DNA of 64,000 nt from Sphingomonas aliaeris (GTDB lineage: Bacteria; Pseudomonadota; Alphaproteobacteria; Sphingomonadales; Sphingomonadaceae): contig NZ_CP061035.1 of assembly GCF_016743815.1 (NCBI RefSeq), positions 436,501 to 500,500 on the forward strand, read 5' to 3'. The notes under the pieces were generated by a model. That model did not search any database and was not told where the DNA came from. It worked only from the letters and a program-made list of their open reading frames with translations. Numbering within the stretch: position 1 is the stretch's first letter; each line of letters opens with the position of its first letter. A program made the position numbers and the translations under genes. Below, piece after piece: positions 45,333-54,652 of the stretch.

Positions 45333-45698
45333 ATTCAGATTCTCTTCGGGTTGGTGTGTTGGCGGCGCGACGTCGACGTGCGTGGCATGGTCCACTGGAC
45401 GCGGGCGGGTCACTGGATCGCCTTTGCGCCGGACCTCGCGCACGTATCTGTACATGAACGAGCGGCTGTTTTTGGATGGCGGGTGACCCGCCCTGGACGT
45501 CTGCAAATGGGTCTTTCAGGCCTGTCACAAGGCAACGATCATAATCGCCAATTACGGACGGTGCTGTCTGGTCTGACCCAATGCACGAAGCCGCTGCGCG
45601 GCAGTGGTGGTGGCGGTGAGGTAGCACAGCCGCGCTGAGGTTTGGTCCTGCGGCAGCGGCAGCAGACGATGGAGTTCCTTCAACGAGAGGAATTCCCC
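45333..45698. other. Gene-free stretch, likely left part of the IS91-type element
   Basis: No gene is visible. A perfect hairpin GGCGGGT-G-ACCCGCC (45478-45492) could be part of the element's terminal structure. The element's left end probably lies here, but I cannot fix it. Confidence 0.4.
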
Positions 45699-46604
45699 AT
45701 GGCGATTCTACCAACCGAAACACCCGTTACGCCGCTGCGTCAGCGCATGCTCGACGACATGGCGATGCGCTCAATGCGGTCGCGTACCCAGCACGACTAT
45801 GTTCGCCACGTTCGCGCCTTCGCCGCTTTCCTGCGACGCTCGCCTGAGACCGCGACCGCCGAGGACGTAAGACGTTTCCAGCTTCACCAGCGCGAGCACG
45901 GTGTCGGGGAGTCCGTCATCGGCGCCACAGTATCGGCGCTGCGGTTCCTGTTCGGCGTGACGCTCGACCGGCCCGACCTGTCGCGCAAGCTGGTCCTGGC
46001 GCCTCGTCCCCGCAAGCTACCCGACGTGCTGAGCGTCGAGGAGGTAGCGCGGCTGCTCGAGGCGGCGCCGGGCATCAAGTACCGCGCGGCGCTGGGGGTC
46101 GCGTACGGCGCCGGATTGCGGGTGTCCGAGGTCGCACACCTCAGAGCCGACGACATCGACAGCAAGCGCATGCTGATCCGCATCGAGGAAGGTAAAGGCC
46201 GCAAGGACCGTAACGCGATGCTGTCGCCGCAGCTGCTTGAACTGCTGCGGCTGTGGTGGCGCGAGGGCAAGCGGCGCAGCGTCCTGTTGCCGCACGGCTG
46301 GCTATTCCCGGGGCGCAGCTACACCGATCCGATCTCGACCAGACAGCTCCACCGCGCCGTTCATGAGGCTGCCGAGGCGGCCGGGATCCGCAAGCGCGTA
46401 AGCCCGCACACCCTGCGGCACAGTTTCGCCACCCACCTGCTCGAGCAGGACGTGGACATCCGCGTCATCCAGGTGCTGCTCGGGCACAGCAAGCTCGAGA
46501 CGACCGCGCTCTATACCAAGGTCGCCACCCGCACGATCCATGCGGTGACGGGACCACTCGACCGGTTGATGGCGCTGATGGAGGGCAAGCCACCCGCCGG
46601 GTGA
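45699..46604 (+). CDS. Tyrosine recombinase of the IS91-type element
   Basis: This 301-residue integrase has an N-terminal SAM-like core-binding domain (LDDMAMRSMRSRTQHDY, about 15-95). The catalytic domain follows with Arg in AGLRVSEVAHL, Lys in EEGKGRKDR, HTLRHSFATHL, LLGHSKLETT and Tyr in ALYTKV. GAGAGGA lies eight bases before ATG 45699. It is followed after seven bases by the IS91 transposase, the known arrangement of a tyrosine recombinase accessory gene with an IS91-family transposase. It may help resolve or position rolling-circle products. Confidence 0.9.
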   Translation: MAILPTETPVTPLRQRMLDDMAMRSMRSRTQHDYVRHVRAFAAFLRRSPETATAEDVRRFQLHQREHGVGESVIGATVSALRFLFGVTLDRPDLSRKLVLAPRPRKLPDVLSVEEVARLLEAAPGIKYRAALGVAYGAGLRVSEVAHLRADDIDSKRMLIRIEEGKGRKDRNAMLSPQLLELLRLWWREGKRRSVLLPHGWLFPGRSYTDPISTRQLHRAVHEAAEAAGIRKRVSPHTLRHSFATHLLEQDVDIRVIQVLLGHSKLETTALYTKVATRTIHAVTGPLDRLMALMEGKPPAG

Positions 46605-46611
46605 GCGCGCG

Positions 46612-47805
46612 ATGCGCACCTCGCTCGAGGTCGCCGACATCTTCCGTGCTGCCGGCCCTGCGTACCGGATCGCCCACGCCGGGCATCTGAGCCTCGACCA
46701 GCTCAAAGTCATGTCGGCTGTCGAACATTGCCGCACCGCTGCGCTCGGCGGCCACACCGAGGCATGCACCGACTGCGGACACTGGCGGGTCGCCTATAAC
46801 TCCTGTCGCAACCGGCACTGCCCGCGGTGCCAGGGTGCGGCCGCGCGCGCATGGCTTGCCGAGCGCGAGGCCGACCTGCTGCCGGTCGGCTATTTCCACG
46901 TCGTCTTCACCCTGCCGGCCGAGGTCGCCGACATCGCGTTCCACAACAAGGCACTGGTTTACAACCTTCTGTTCAAGGCAGCGTCCGAGACGATGACGAC
47001 CATCGCCGCTGACCCGAAGCATCTCGGCGCCCGCATTGGCATCACCGCGGTCCTTCATACCTGGGGGTCGGCGATGACCCACCACCCGCACATCCATATG
47101 ATCGTGCCGGGCGGTGGACTGTCGCCGGACGGCAGCCGCTGGGTGTCGTCACGCCCGGCGTTCCTGCTGCCGGTGCGCGTGCTCGGCAAGCTGTTCCGCC
47201 GCCTGTTCCTGACCCGGCTGATGGCGCTGTACGAGGCGGGGCGGCTCGGCTTCTTCGGCAGTCTCGCGGCACTCGCCGACCGCCGCGCCTTCCTGCGACA
47301 CCTGTCCCCAGCCCGCAAAAAGAACTGGGTCGTCTATGCCAAACCGCCGTTCGCGGGACCGCAGGCGGTGCTCGCCTATCTATCGCGCTACACGCACCGC
47401 GTGGCGATCTCGAACAGCCGTCTCGTCCGCTTCGACGAGACCGGGGTGACATTACGCTACAAGAATTATCGCAACGATGTCGCCGACCGGCAGCAGCTGA
47501 TGACGCTGGCCGCTGACGAGTTCATCCGCCGCTTCCTGATCCACGTTCTGCCGAAAGGCTTCCACCGCATCCGTCACTACGGCCTGCTCGCTGGCGCCAC
47601 CCGCAAGGCTCACCTCGAACACGCCCGCCAACTGCTCGGGGTCGCCCCGCCCGTGTCTGCTGCCGCGGCGGTCGAACCCGAGGATGCCCGCCCGCCATGC
47701 CCATGCTGTGGCGGACGCATGCTCGTCATCGAGACCTTCGAACGCTGGCGCCAGCCCCGCGCACCGCCACGTGGCACCAACCCGACCGGGACCTCCGCGT
47801 CATGA
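46612..47805 (+). CDS. IS91-family transposase (HUH type)
   Basis: This 397-residue protein has an N-terminal zinc-binding region (CTDCGHW, CRNRHCPRCQG, about 52-77). The HUH nickase motif is in HHPHIHMIVPGGG near 158-170, and SRYTHRVAISNSR lies near 258-271. These are the IS91 transposase signatures of single-strand nicking and rolling-circle transposition. The C-terminus has a CPCC zinc-ribbon-like end. It is intact and may be active. Confidence 0.94.
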   Translation: MRTSLEVADIFRAAGPAYRIAHAGHLSLDQLKVMSAVEHCRTAALGGHTEACTDCGHWRVAYNSCRNRHCPRCQGAAARAWLAEREADLLPVGYFHVVFTLPAEVADIAFHNKALVYNLLFKAASETMTTIAADPKHLGARIGITAVLHTWGSAMTHHPHIHMIVPGGGLSPDGSRWVSSRPAFLLPVRVLGKLFRRLFLTRLMALYEAGRLGFFGSLAALADRRAFLRHLSPARKKNWVVYAKPPFAGPQAVLAYLSRYTHRVAISNSRLVRFDETGVTLRYKNYRNDVADRQQLMTLAADEFIRRFLIHVLPKGFHRIRHYGLLAGATRKAHLEHARQLLGVAPPVSAAAAVEPEDARPPCPCCGGRMLVIETFERWRQPRAPPRGTNPTGTSAS

Positions 47806-48255
47806 CCCGGCATCGCTCGCCTTCATCCCGCCGCGCGACCTATGCGCTTCCGGCCATGATGACGCTCGCGTTGACGATGCCGCTCCACGTGCCGACCCAC
47901 ATCTCACGCCTTCGTCAAAGCCGAAAGCCAAGCCAAACCCAGCACCGGACGATCTCGTTCCAGGCCACAGATGCCCGCCTGGGCGGCTGTTGCCCGCGCA
48001 TCAAACCAGGGCGAAAACCGAAAACCCCATAGGCTAGCATCCGCGGCCCGCGGCTTCCTGCTTTGGAGGATATCGTACACCTCCCGGTGCCCGATTTCCT
48101 TCACACAGGTGGACATTTAGCCCGCCCTTCCCGCTCCCCAACTTCGGACGCTCGTTCATCGTCGCGAACGACCAGCTTGCCACCCTGGACATCCACTAAC
48201 GAACGTCGTGATCTGCTGGGAAGCGGCCGCTCCGCTATTAGGAAAGCAGATGGCG
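47806..48255. other. Gene-free stretch after the IS91 transposase
   Basis: No gene can be supported here. The sequence contains short open frames overlapping the end of the transposase gene and small GC-rich inverted repeats (near 48036-48050 and 48065-48084) that may mark the element's end. Confidence 0.4.
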
Positions 48256-49536
48256 TTAGCGGACGTCGTCAGGCGCTGCGACCTTTCTCAAAAAAGGATG
48301 GGATGTTGAGCTTATCGTCGGGTCTGTGGTCAACGGTGTTCGATGACCGGGTGGGAAGGCGAAGCGGCGTGCGGCCAGTGTGATGAGGAAGGCGGCCACG
48401 GCCAGCGCGGCGACAGCGGGCGGCAGCAGCGTGGTCCCTCCCGTCGTGAGGAGCACCCCGCCAAACGACCCACCGGCCGCAATCGCCAGGTTCCAAGCCG
48501 TTGTCACCATCGCCTGCGCCAGATCAACGCCATCACCGGCTGCGTCCGCCGACGCCGTCTGCATCATCGCCCCGGCACCACCGAAGCCAAGACCCCAGAC
48601 AACGGCTGCTGCATAGACGGCAAGGCCCTGGCCGCCGATGAGCGACAGGAAAACAGCGACGGCGGCAAACGATCCGATCGCGAGCAATACCAGCATGCGC
48701 AGCATCCGATCGACTAGTCGCCCGACGATCCAGATGCCGACGAGCGAGCTGATGCCGAACGCCAGCAGGACGAGATCGACCCGCACGGACGCAGCGGTCG
48801 CGAACGGCGCGATGTAGGTGTAGAGGATGTTGTGGCCCGTCATCCAGGCAAGGATGACGAGCAGGATCGGTATGATACCCGGTGTCGCGACGACGCGGCG
48901 CAGAGAAGGACGATCGTCACCCGTCCGCCCGGGGGCATCGGGCACCTTGAAGATAATCCAGCCGATCAGCACGACACTCAGTGCCGAGAGGATCAGGAAC
49001 GATCCGCGCCACCCAACCAAACCGCCCAGGAAGGTGCCTATGGGAACACCCAGTGACAGCGCCAGCGGCACGCCGACCATGGCGAGGGCCATTGCCGGGC
49101 CGGTCTGATCGGCACGCACGATGCTGCGCGCGTAACCCGCAAGGATTCCCCAGGCGAGACCCGCCGCGCACCCGGCGACGAACCGCGCGACCAGCACGAC
49201 CGTGATCGATCCGGCCCAAGCGGTCAGCGTGTTGCCGACAACGAAGCAGATGATGGTGGTAAGTAGTACCGGTCTTCTTCGAAGCCCCTGGGTCAGGCTC
49301 GTGAGCGGGATCGCTGCCAGCAAGGACCCCAGCGCATAGACGGCAACGAGTTGTCCCGCGATCGCCTCGGAGATCTGCAGGCCGGATGCGATCTGCGGGA
49401 GTAGGCCAGCAGGAAGTGTTTCGGTCACGATGCACAGAAAGCCACTGGCGGCGAGACCAGCAAGGGCCGCGGTCGGGAGTTTGGAGCGTGGAGCTACGCT
49501 CGCTTCAACGCGACGTTTTTTGGAGGATGGAGGCAT
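48256..49536 (-). CDS. MFS efflux transporter (DHA1 type)
   Basis: This 426-residue inner-membrane protein has about 12 hydrophobic segments. ETLPAGLLPQIASGL in helix 1, SLTQGLRRRPVL between helices 2-3, and GVPIGTFLGGLVGWRGSF in helix 5 match the DHA1 drug/sugar efflux group (AraJ/Cmr-like). It is divergent from a TetR gene, the usual pair for regulated efflux of a toxic compound. The substrate is unknown. Confidence 0.9.
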   Translation of the reverse strand: MPPSSKKRRVEASVAPRSKLPTAALAGLAASGFLCIVTETLPAGLLPQIASGLQISEAIAGQLVAVYALGSLLAAIPLTSLTQGLRRRPVLLTTIICFVVGNTLTAWAGSITVVLVARFVAGCAAGLAWGILAGYARSIVRADQTGPAMALAMVGVPLALSLGVPIGTFLGGLVGWRGSFLILSALSVVLIGWIIFKVPDAPGRTGDDRPSLRRVVATPGIIPILLVILAWMTGHNILYTYIAPFATAASVRVDLVLLAFGISSLVGIWIVGRLVDRMLRMLVLLAIGSFAAVAVFLSLIGGQGLAVYAAAVVWGLGFGGAGAMMQTASADAAGDGVDLAQAMVTTAWNLAIAAGGSFGGVLLTTGGTTLLPPAVAALAVAAFLITLAARRFAFPPGHRTPLTTDPTISSTSHPFLRKVAAPDDVR

Positions 49537-49651
49537 AACTGTCCTTGTGCATCGTTGATACCAACCCTGCGCCGTGACGAACCTGAGGCATGGTCATTTC
49601 TATGAATGGTCGCTATACAAATGTGACTGACACAGGCAAGCGGGTTGTGTA

Positions 49652-50248
49652 ATGACCATTAACGAAAATAAGCGGCCACGGGGGCGGCCCCGGGGATTCG
49701 CGCTTGAAGCTGCGGTCGAAGCCGGGCAGCACCTGTTTCACGAGCATGGCTATGAAAACGTCAGCGTGGCGGCGCTGACCGAGGCGATCGGGATTACTCC
49801 GCCGAGCTTCTATGCAGCGTTCGGCAGCAAGGCCGCATTCTTCAAAGAGAGCCTAAGGCTCTACTCGGCCACCGTGGTGCCGCTGGACCGCTTCCTGATG
49901 CCGGGTGCAGCGCCGATGGCGGCGCTTGGCGACATGCTGCGAGCTGCGGCGCACGCTTATACCACTAGTCCGCAGCGGCGTGGTTGCCTGATCCTTGAAC
50001 ACGCAAAAGCAGGCACAACGGATTGGGGCATCGCAGCCAAACAAATTGCGGGAGAAAACCGCAACAGGGTGGCGGAATTTCTGGACGATGCGGGAATTAA
50101 AGCTCCCGGACGTGTCGCAGATTACGTTGCTACGACAATGCTCGGCCTATCGGCTGCAGCGCGAGAGGGATGGGACGAGCCAAGACTGCTTGCCGTCGCC
50201 AACACGGCAGCCGAGGCTCTACTTTGTCGCTCAGCCCTTGAGGAGTGA
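49652..50248 (+). CDS. TetR-family repressor of the divergent efflux gene
   Basis: This 198-residue protein has an N-terminal HTH (EAGQHLFHEHGYENVSVAALTEAIG, SFYAAFGSKAAFF, about 19-60) and a TetR C-terminal domain of the AcrR-like type. It starts at ATG 49652. An inverted repeat ATGGTCATT (49590) / AATGACCAT (49651) flanks the promoter region and overlaps the start codon, and could be its operator. It likely represses the efflux gene at 48256-49536. Confidence 0.9.
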   Translation: MTINENKRPRGRPRGFALEAAVEAGQHLFHEHGYENVSVAALTEAIGITPPSFYAAFGSKAAFFKESLRLYSATVVPLDRFLMPGAAPMAALGDMLRAAAHAYTTSPQRRGCLILEHAKAGTTDWGIAAKQIAGENRNRVAEFLDDAGIKAPGRVADYVATTMLGLSAAAREGWDEPRLLAVANTAAEALLCRSALEE

Positions 50249-50450
50249 ACAGGTTTCTGCTTGGGCCGGCTTTCCAAACTGGGGACCTGCTGACCCAGAA
50301 GGAGACGTTCGTGCGCGCGGATCGGTATACCGAAAGCGGACATCCGTTCACGATGCACAGCGTTCGCCGACATCGATCACCGTAAAGCCCTCACTGGAAA
50401 GCGCGTGGTGTTCGCAGCGACAGCCGTGCGGTAGGGCAGTGCCATGAAGG

Positions 50451-51283
50451 GCTTTGTCAGACCAAATGCACCCGTCCGTTAGGCTTGTGCAGATAGGGGA
50501 GGGGTATGCCACGTCCTCGCAAGCCCGTCAGCCCGTTCCGCTACTTCAACTCATCGCCCGAAGTGATCCGACTGGTGGTCATGATGTACGTGCGGTTCCC
50601 GCTGTCGCTGCGTAATGTCGAAGACTTGCTATTTGAGCGCGGGATCGACATTTGTCACGAGACGGTGCGGATGTGGTGGAACAGGTTCGGTCCCCTGTTC
50701 GCGGGCGACATTCGCCGCCAGCGTGTATCGCGTATGCGCGGTCTCCGGCACTGGCGATGGCACCTCGACGAGATGTATGTGAAGCTAAACGGTGAGATGG
50801 TTTACCTGTGGCGAGCGGTTGATCACGAAGGCGAGATCCTCGAGAGCTACATCACCAGGACGCGCGATAAGGACGCGGCGCTGACTTTCATGAAGAAGGC
50901 GCTGAAGCGCCACGGCCACCCGGAGGCGATCACCACCGACGGTTTAAGCTCCTATCGTGCAGCCATGAAAGAACTCGGTAATGCTGAGAAGCAGGAGGTC
51001 GGACGCTGGGCGAACAACCGCGTCGAGAACAGTCACTTGCCCTTCCGACGACGAGAGCGGGCAATGCTGAGATTCAGGCGAATGAAGACGCTACAGAAAT
51101 TCGCCAGCGTGCACGCTAACGTCCACAACCACTTCAATCTCGAACGCCATCTGATCGATCGTCAGGTTTACAAGGAACGCCGCTCAGCCGCACTGGCTGA
51201 GTGGAGCAAAATCGCGAGCTAGGCGAATGCGCTCAAAGACTGAACTCCATCGAGTGGAGAGCGGTTCGCGTTAGACTGACAGC
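50451..51283 (+). mobile_element. IS6-family insertion sequence, copy 2 (intact)
   Basis: The element is about 833 bp, from GCTTTGTCAGACCAAATG to the right end that reads GCTGTCAGTCTAACGCG when reversed. The only copy with an uninterrupted transposase, it could supply transposase in trans to the other three. I saw no 8-bp target duplication. Confidence 0.88.
50506..51222 (+). CDS. IS6-family DDE transposase
   Basis: This 238-residue transposase has the Asp of HLDEM (residue 88), the Asp of TTDGL (145) and the Glu of RVENSH (174), a complete DDE triad. It also has an N-terminal HTH-like LSLRNVEDLLFERG. Size and spacing match the IS26/IS6100 family (about 230-260 residues). The IS6 family makes cointegrates, so copies in direct orientation can move the DNA between them. 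Confidence 0.95.
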   Translation: MPRPRKPVSPFRYFNSSPEVIRLVVMMYVRFPLSLRNVEDLLFERGIDICHETVRMWWNRFGPLFAGDIRRQRVSRMRGLRHWRWHLDEMYVKLNGEMVYLWRAVDHEGEILESYITRTRDKDAALTFMKKALKRHGHPEAITTDGLSSYRAAMKELGNAEKQEVGRWANNRVENSHLPFRRRERAMLRFRRMKTLQKFASVHANVHNHFNLERHLIDRQVYKERRSAALAEWSKIAS

Positions 51284-52020
51284 ACCGCCAGCAAGTCCTA
51301 ACATATTGAGTTGAAATTATTTTCTCGCGAAAGGTCGCTGAGAATGGCGCGAATTCGCGCACTTTGGTTTCGGCTTGGTACCTCGGAGAGCCGCCTAACT
51401 TCAGCAATCGGAGATTCCTCGGCAGCATTCTCCGCGTCTCGGCCGGGTGGTACCGTTTGACAGTAGACCACGATGACGCGCCTTTGTCGGTCCGTTTCTG
51501 CGGGGAGACGCTTGGAATTTCTTTAGCTGAGGCAACCCGCAGCCTCAGAGAGTTCGTCCAGCCTCGCTCCCTAATTCACTGATACGCAAATTTTGCATTC
51601 CACCGCTCCAGCCCAGCGCCGGCAAGCGCGCTCGTAAGCGACGGAAATCGCTAAGCGTTTTTGATTTTGCATGGATCGATTGAGCGCATGAATAACAGGG
51701 AATTTAAATCGCGATATCAGGGATTTAATTCACTGTATCAGCGAATATAGATCAGCGGGATGAACGACCGACTAAACAGTTGTAAAGGGTATGAAAAGGC
51801 GACATTTTCCGCAAAAATTGGCTTGACCTTCACCAGCGCCGCCCATACTGAGGTCTCAACCCTCATGGTGGCCAGTGTGTCAGCATAAACGCGGCGGCCG
51901 GACTTGATCCGAGTTGTTACGTGTACCCTCACGCAGAGACGGGCTGGCGTGGTTTCGGCAATCAATCCGAAGCCACGCGGACGTACGGCAGCTGGGCTTC
52001 GGACTCTTTGGAGGACGACC
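51284..52020. other. Gene-free stretch
   Basis: No coding gene can be supported; the short open frames lack recognisable features. The sequence is AT-richer than its surroundings in places (51640-51780). The right edge leads into the decayed PEP-CTERM gene. Confidence 0.45.
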
Positions 52021-52270
52021 ATGGGCTTGGTAATAGAACATCGTAAAATCGCGATCGCGGTCGCACCAATCGCTTTGTAACAGGAGATGTCTATCCGGGT
52101 GCGAAATGAATCTACCGCATTAAAATCAGAACGTGAATTACGTTCGCTTCACGTTGCAAGCGGCCGCCGTGCCGGAGACCGCTACCTGGGGCATGATGAT
52201 TACCGGGTTCGGAATGATTGGCGGCGGGCTTCGCTCGCGACGTCGTTCGGGCAAGATCAGTTTCGCCTAA
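52021..52270 (+). pseudogene. Decayed PEPxxWA-CTERM gene
   Basis: A strong GGAGGACGACC lies before ATG 52021, which opens a 19-codon frame with a signal-like basic-hydrophobic sequence (MGLVIEHRKIAIAVAPIAL) ending in TAA. After it, from about 52124 to 52270, another frame ends VPETATWGMMITGFGMIG, LRSRRRSGK and SFA, almost identical to the tail of the intact gene at 52505. The two ends of a secreted protein therefore remain, with most of the middle lost. Confidence 0.65.
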
Positions 52271-52504
52271 CTCATGGGGGCGTTGGAAGTCGCCGGTCGA
52301 GAGGCTGGTGACTCTAATCAATAGTGACGTGAGCGAGCGCCGCAGCCTACAGAATCCCGCAGAAGGGTGCCTGCAGTCCCAGCAACCCTTTTAACATGCG
52401 ACTAGCGGTTGTTCGCTGTTTAACAGACGACCATTCTTCGGAGGACGGGGGCGCGGGGACGCAGACGACCAACGCAGAAGCCAGTCTACTATTGGAGACA
52501 CAAT

Positions 52505-53068
52505 ATGAAGACAATGACGACACTACTTACTGCAACGGCTTCTATTCTTATTGCGGTACCTGCAAATGCGGCAATTTATTTTGTCAACCAATCTGTTGGT
52601 AGTATTTCTGTTATTGGGTCGATCTCAACAAACGACACTATCGGGTCACTGCAAACAGGCGATATTACTGACTTTAGCCTAAAGCTAACTAGTGCCGCAA
52701 ACACAGTTACGCTGAACAGTGCAAACGCCTTTTTCGTAACGGGCGGTGAAGGTCTAGTTGCTTCCTCGGAAGCCGTCACTTTTAACTTTTCTAATAGCGC
52801 GAACAGCTTCTTCTACTTCTTTGATGGTTTTGCAAACTTTGTTTGCGGCGCTTCTGGTGAACAGGGCGGCTGCACCGGTGTTAATAATACCCTTGAGGCA
52901 ACTGTTGACCCCACCTTTGTTAGCATCCCAAAGTTTGGCAGCTACAAATTTGCGACCGCAGGCGCAGTTCCTGAAACTGCCACATGGGGGATGATGATCG
53001 CTGGCTTCGGCATGATAGGTGCAGCAATGCGCTCGCGTCGCCGAAGCACGAAGGTGTCGTTCGCCTAA
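52505..53068 (+). CDS. PEPxxWA-CTERM sorted exoprotein (FxDxF-like)
   Basis: This 187-residue protein has a signal peptide (TLLTATASILIAVPANAA). The middle is rich in Ser/Thr/Asn with FFYFFDGFANF near 95-105, and the C-terminal sorting tail is VPETATWGMMIAGFGMIG followed by RSRRRS. This tail type is recognised by the exosortase/archaeosortase-like system of sphingomonads and suggests a surface or exopolysaccharide-associated protein. GGAGAC precedes ATG 52505. A rho-independent terminator follows at 53099. A decayed relative lies 240 bases upstream, so this is probably a tandem gene family. Confidence 0.88.
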   Translation: MKTMTTLLTATASILIAVPANAAIYFVNQSVGSISVIGSISTNDTIGSLQTGDITDFSLKLTSAANTVTLNSANAFFVTGGEGLVASSEAVTFNFSNSANSFFYFFDGFANFVCGASGEQGGCTGVNNTLEATVDPTFVSIPKFGSYKFATAGAVPETATWGMMIAGFGMIGAAMRSRRRSTKVSFA

Positions 53069-53098
53069 CCTAATTCACGAGACCCCTTGTGAACTCCT

Positions 53099-53127
53099 GC
53101 CGCTGGCCGAAAGGCTGGCGGCTTTTT
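53099..53127 (+). terminator. Rho-independent terminator
   Basis: GCCGCTGGCC-GAAA-GGCTGGCGGC followed by TTTTT forms a 10-bp stem with a GNRA-type loop. It ends the PEP-CTERM gene. Confidence 0.85.
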
Positions 53128-53150
53128 GATGCTTGGATCTGACCTAGCGC

Positions 53151-53345
53151 TTACTGGTCGATACCGTAAGCCGCCATCGAACGGACAGTCGTTTTGATCG
53201 GTTCAGGAGCAAGATCGATACGGATGGGTAGCGGAGGAGGCGGTGGCGGCTGAGCATTGGCGTTCTCTCTGGGATACCCAAGTTTATCACACGGTATTCC
53301 GAGTCCTGTATGCGCAGCAAAGCGCCCAGCTTGTTGCCAGATCCT
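53151..53345 (-). pseudogene. C-terminal remnant with a proline stretch
   Basis: Read on the minus strand, one frame gives GLGIPCDKLGYPRENANAQ, six prolines, then LPIRIDLAPEPIKTTVRSMA and a stop at 53151. A TGA blocks the frame at 53346-53348, and there is no start codon within. Composition is protein-like, so it is probably the end of a truncated gene that lay upstream of the YecA-like gene. No family is recognised. Confidence 0.3.
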
Positions 53346-53388
53346 TCAGCGATCAACGTTGCCTGCGCCCGCGAGTTCTCCGATCGGG

Positions 53389-54048
53389 TTAGCTGCAACA
53401 ATGCTTGTGCTTCTTACCTGATCCGCAATGACACAAGTCGTTGCGGCCGATCTTCACAGCCAGATTCGCAGGGCCAGGCAGCGGTTTCACCCCACCGTGA
53501 TGCGCAATGGCAGTATAGAGGCGTTGAATGGTGTCCGTTAGCTCAGCCACTGCGCGACTTTGAAATGCGTTGATCTCGATGCTGTCGAGATCGCTTTCGC
53601 CGCGCGCGATCGCGATTAGCGCCAACATACGGGACCATGGTTCGACGCGGTCGGGGTCGTCTGTCAGCACCGCCCATGCGTCCGGACGCAGCGCAATCGC
53701 TTCCGCGAAGGCATCAACCCAATATTCCCACAATACCTCGCCGTCCCGCTCATCGATGTCGAGGATCGGCTGCAGTTTTCCCCGCGACAAATTGCGCGCA
53801 ATCTCGTCACGCCGCGCCGACACCGCATTTACGAACCACTGCACATCGAGCGGATCGTTGAAGGGAGGTATGCCACCAGAATCCACGCCCCAGATCACCG
53901 TCATCCAGTCGTCAGTGGGGACAGTCACAGGGGAGACCAAAAGCCCGGTAAGAAAGCCGTCCAGTTCGGTGAGCAGCATCGGCTCTTCGACGGGAAGATC
54001 CGCCAACGCGTCATCTAAACGGCGAAAACGGGAAGGTGGTTTTCTCAC
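53389..54048 (-). CDS. UPF0149/YecA-like protein with SEC-C zinc motif
   Basis: This 219-residue protein has the YecA/UPF0149 helical domain (TELDGFLTGLLVSPVTV near 29-45, DDWMTVIWG). Its C-terminal SEC-C motif is NDLCHCGSGKKHKHCC, which binds zinc. Such proteins often interact with nucleic acids, ribosomes or the secretion machinery; the exact role is unknown. Its ATG overlaps the stop of the 65-aa gene upstream (ATGA), so they are co-translated. Confidence 0.88.
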   Translation of the reverse strand: MRKPPSRFRRLDDALADLPVEEPMLLTELDGFLTGLLVSPVTVPTDDWMTVIWGVDSGGIPPFNDPLDVQWFVNAVSARRDEIARNLSRGKLQPILDIDERDGEVLWEYWVDAFAEAIALRPDAWAVLTDDPDRVEPWSRMLALIAIARGESDLDSIEINAFQSRAVAELTDTIQRLYTAIAHHGGVKPLPGPANLAVKIGRNDLCHCGSGKKHKHCCS

Positions 54049-54242
54049 AGGGTGAGGCCGCGCCGTTGCATCTCTGTCTCCGTCAATGCGCGCAGCGGCG
54101 TCGGATCGCCTGTCGCGAAGATGTCGGCAAGGTCGAGCAAGTCCTCGTCGCCTAGCGCCGCTACTGCCGCCTCAATCGCGGAGAGACGATCCAGCGAGTG
54201 TTGGGTCTCGGTTACGAGACGCTTCATGCGAGATTTTAGCAT
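54045..54242 (-). CDS. Small protein coupled to the YecA-like gene
   Basis: This is a 65-residue helical protein (SLDRLSAIEAAVAALGDEDLLDLADIFA). The start could be ATG 54242 or the internal ATG 54227. Its stop overlaps the YecA-like start by four bases, which supports a real gene. The family is unknown; it could be a partner of the YecA-like protein. Confidence 0.65.
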   Translation of the reverse strand: MLKSRMKRLVTETQHSLDRLSAIEAAVAALGDEDLLDLADIFATGDPTPLRALTETEMQRRGLTL

Positions 54243-54652
54243 CGTCGACCGCTAGCAGGACCGACCGGACTTTGCAGCCTCATTGCACCGGGAATGGGTC
54301 GGTCGCACGGCGCCAGATATCAGGACGTTCATGCCGAAACGACCCAGTTGCGGCCATTCGGCTGACTTTAGGCGCTGCCCAACTCCGGTCGCCCGTTAAT
54401 CTGCTTCATCACTCGACCAAGCCGCGAACCGGCTCTGCCAAGGGTACGAAGGAGTTGAGCGCAATGCTGGTGGTCCGCGTCGAACAGCATAAGCGGCAGC
54501 TTTTGGTGGGACCGGACCTTCCTCGGATCAATCGCGATCGGTCGGCTTTGGTCGTACGTGGCCTGACACCTCGCATAGCTAGTCCAGTCGATCACCAATG
54601 GACGCTGGGGCGTGCTGACATAGCGTCCCCGGTCTCCACGCTGCCGTTCCGC
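54243..54652. other. Stretch without a supported gene
   Basis: Overlapping open frames lie on both strands. The best is a minus-strand frame at 54368-54598 with LMLFDADHQHCAQLLRTLG, which could be a remnant, but it has no recognisable family or ribosome site. I therefore annotate nothing here with confidence. Confidence 0.4.

Larger units (their letters stand above)
45699..47805 (+). mobile_element. IS91-family element with accessory integrase (minimal span)
   Basis: The coding core is a tyrosine recombinase followed by an HUH transposase. IS91 elements move by rolling-circle transposition and lack inverted repeats, so the true ends (probably in 45333-45698 and 47806-48100) cannot be set by eye. 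A hairpin-like GGAGG...CCTCC at 48065-48084 and the CCGCGG-rich stretch near 48040 are candidates for the right end. Confidence 0.75.

Noticed and set aside
49590..49659. ATGGTCATT/AATGACCAT as a certain TetR operator.
   Set aside because: The arms are 52 bases apart and one overlaps the start codon, so it is mentioned only as a possibility in the regulator entry.
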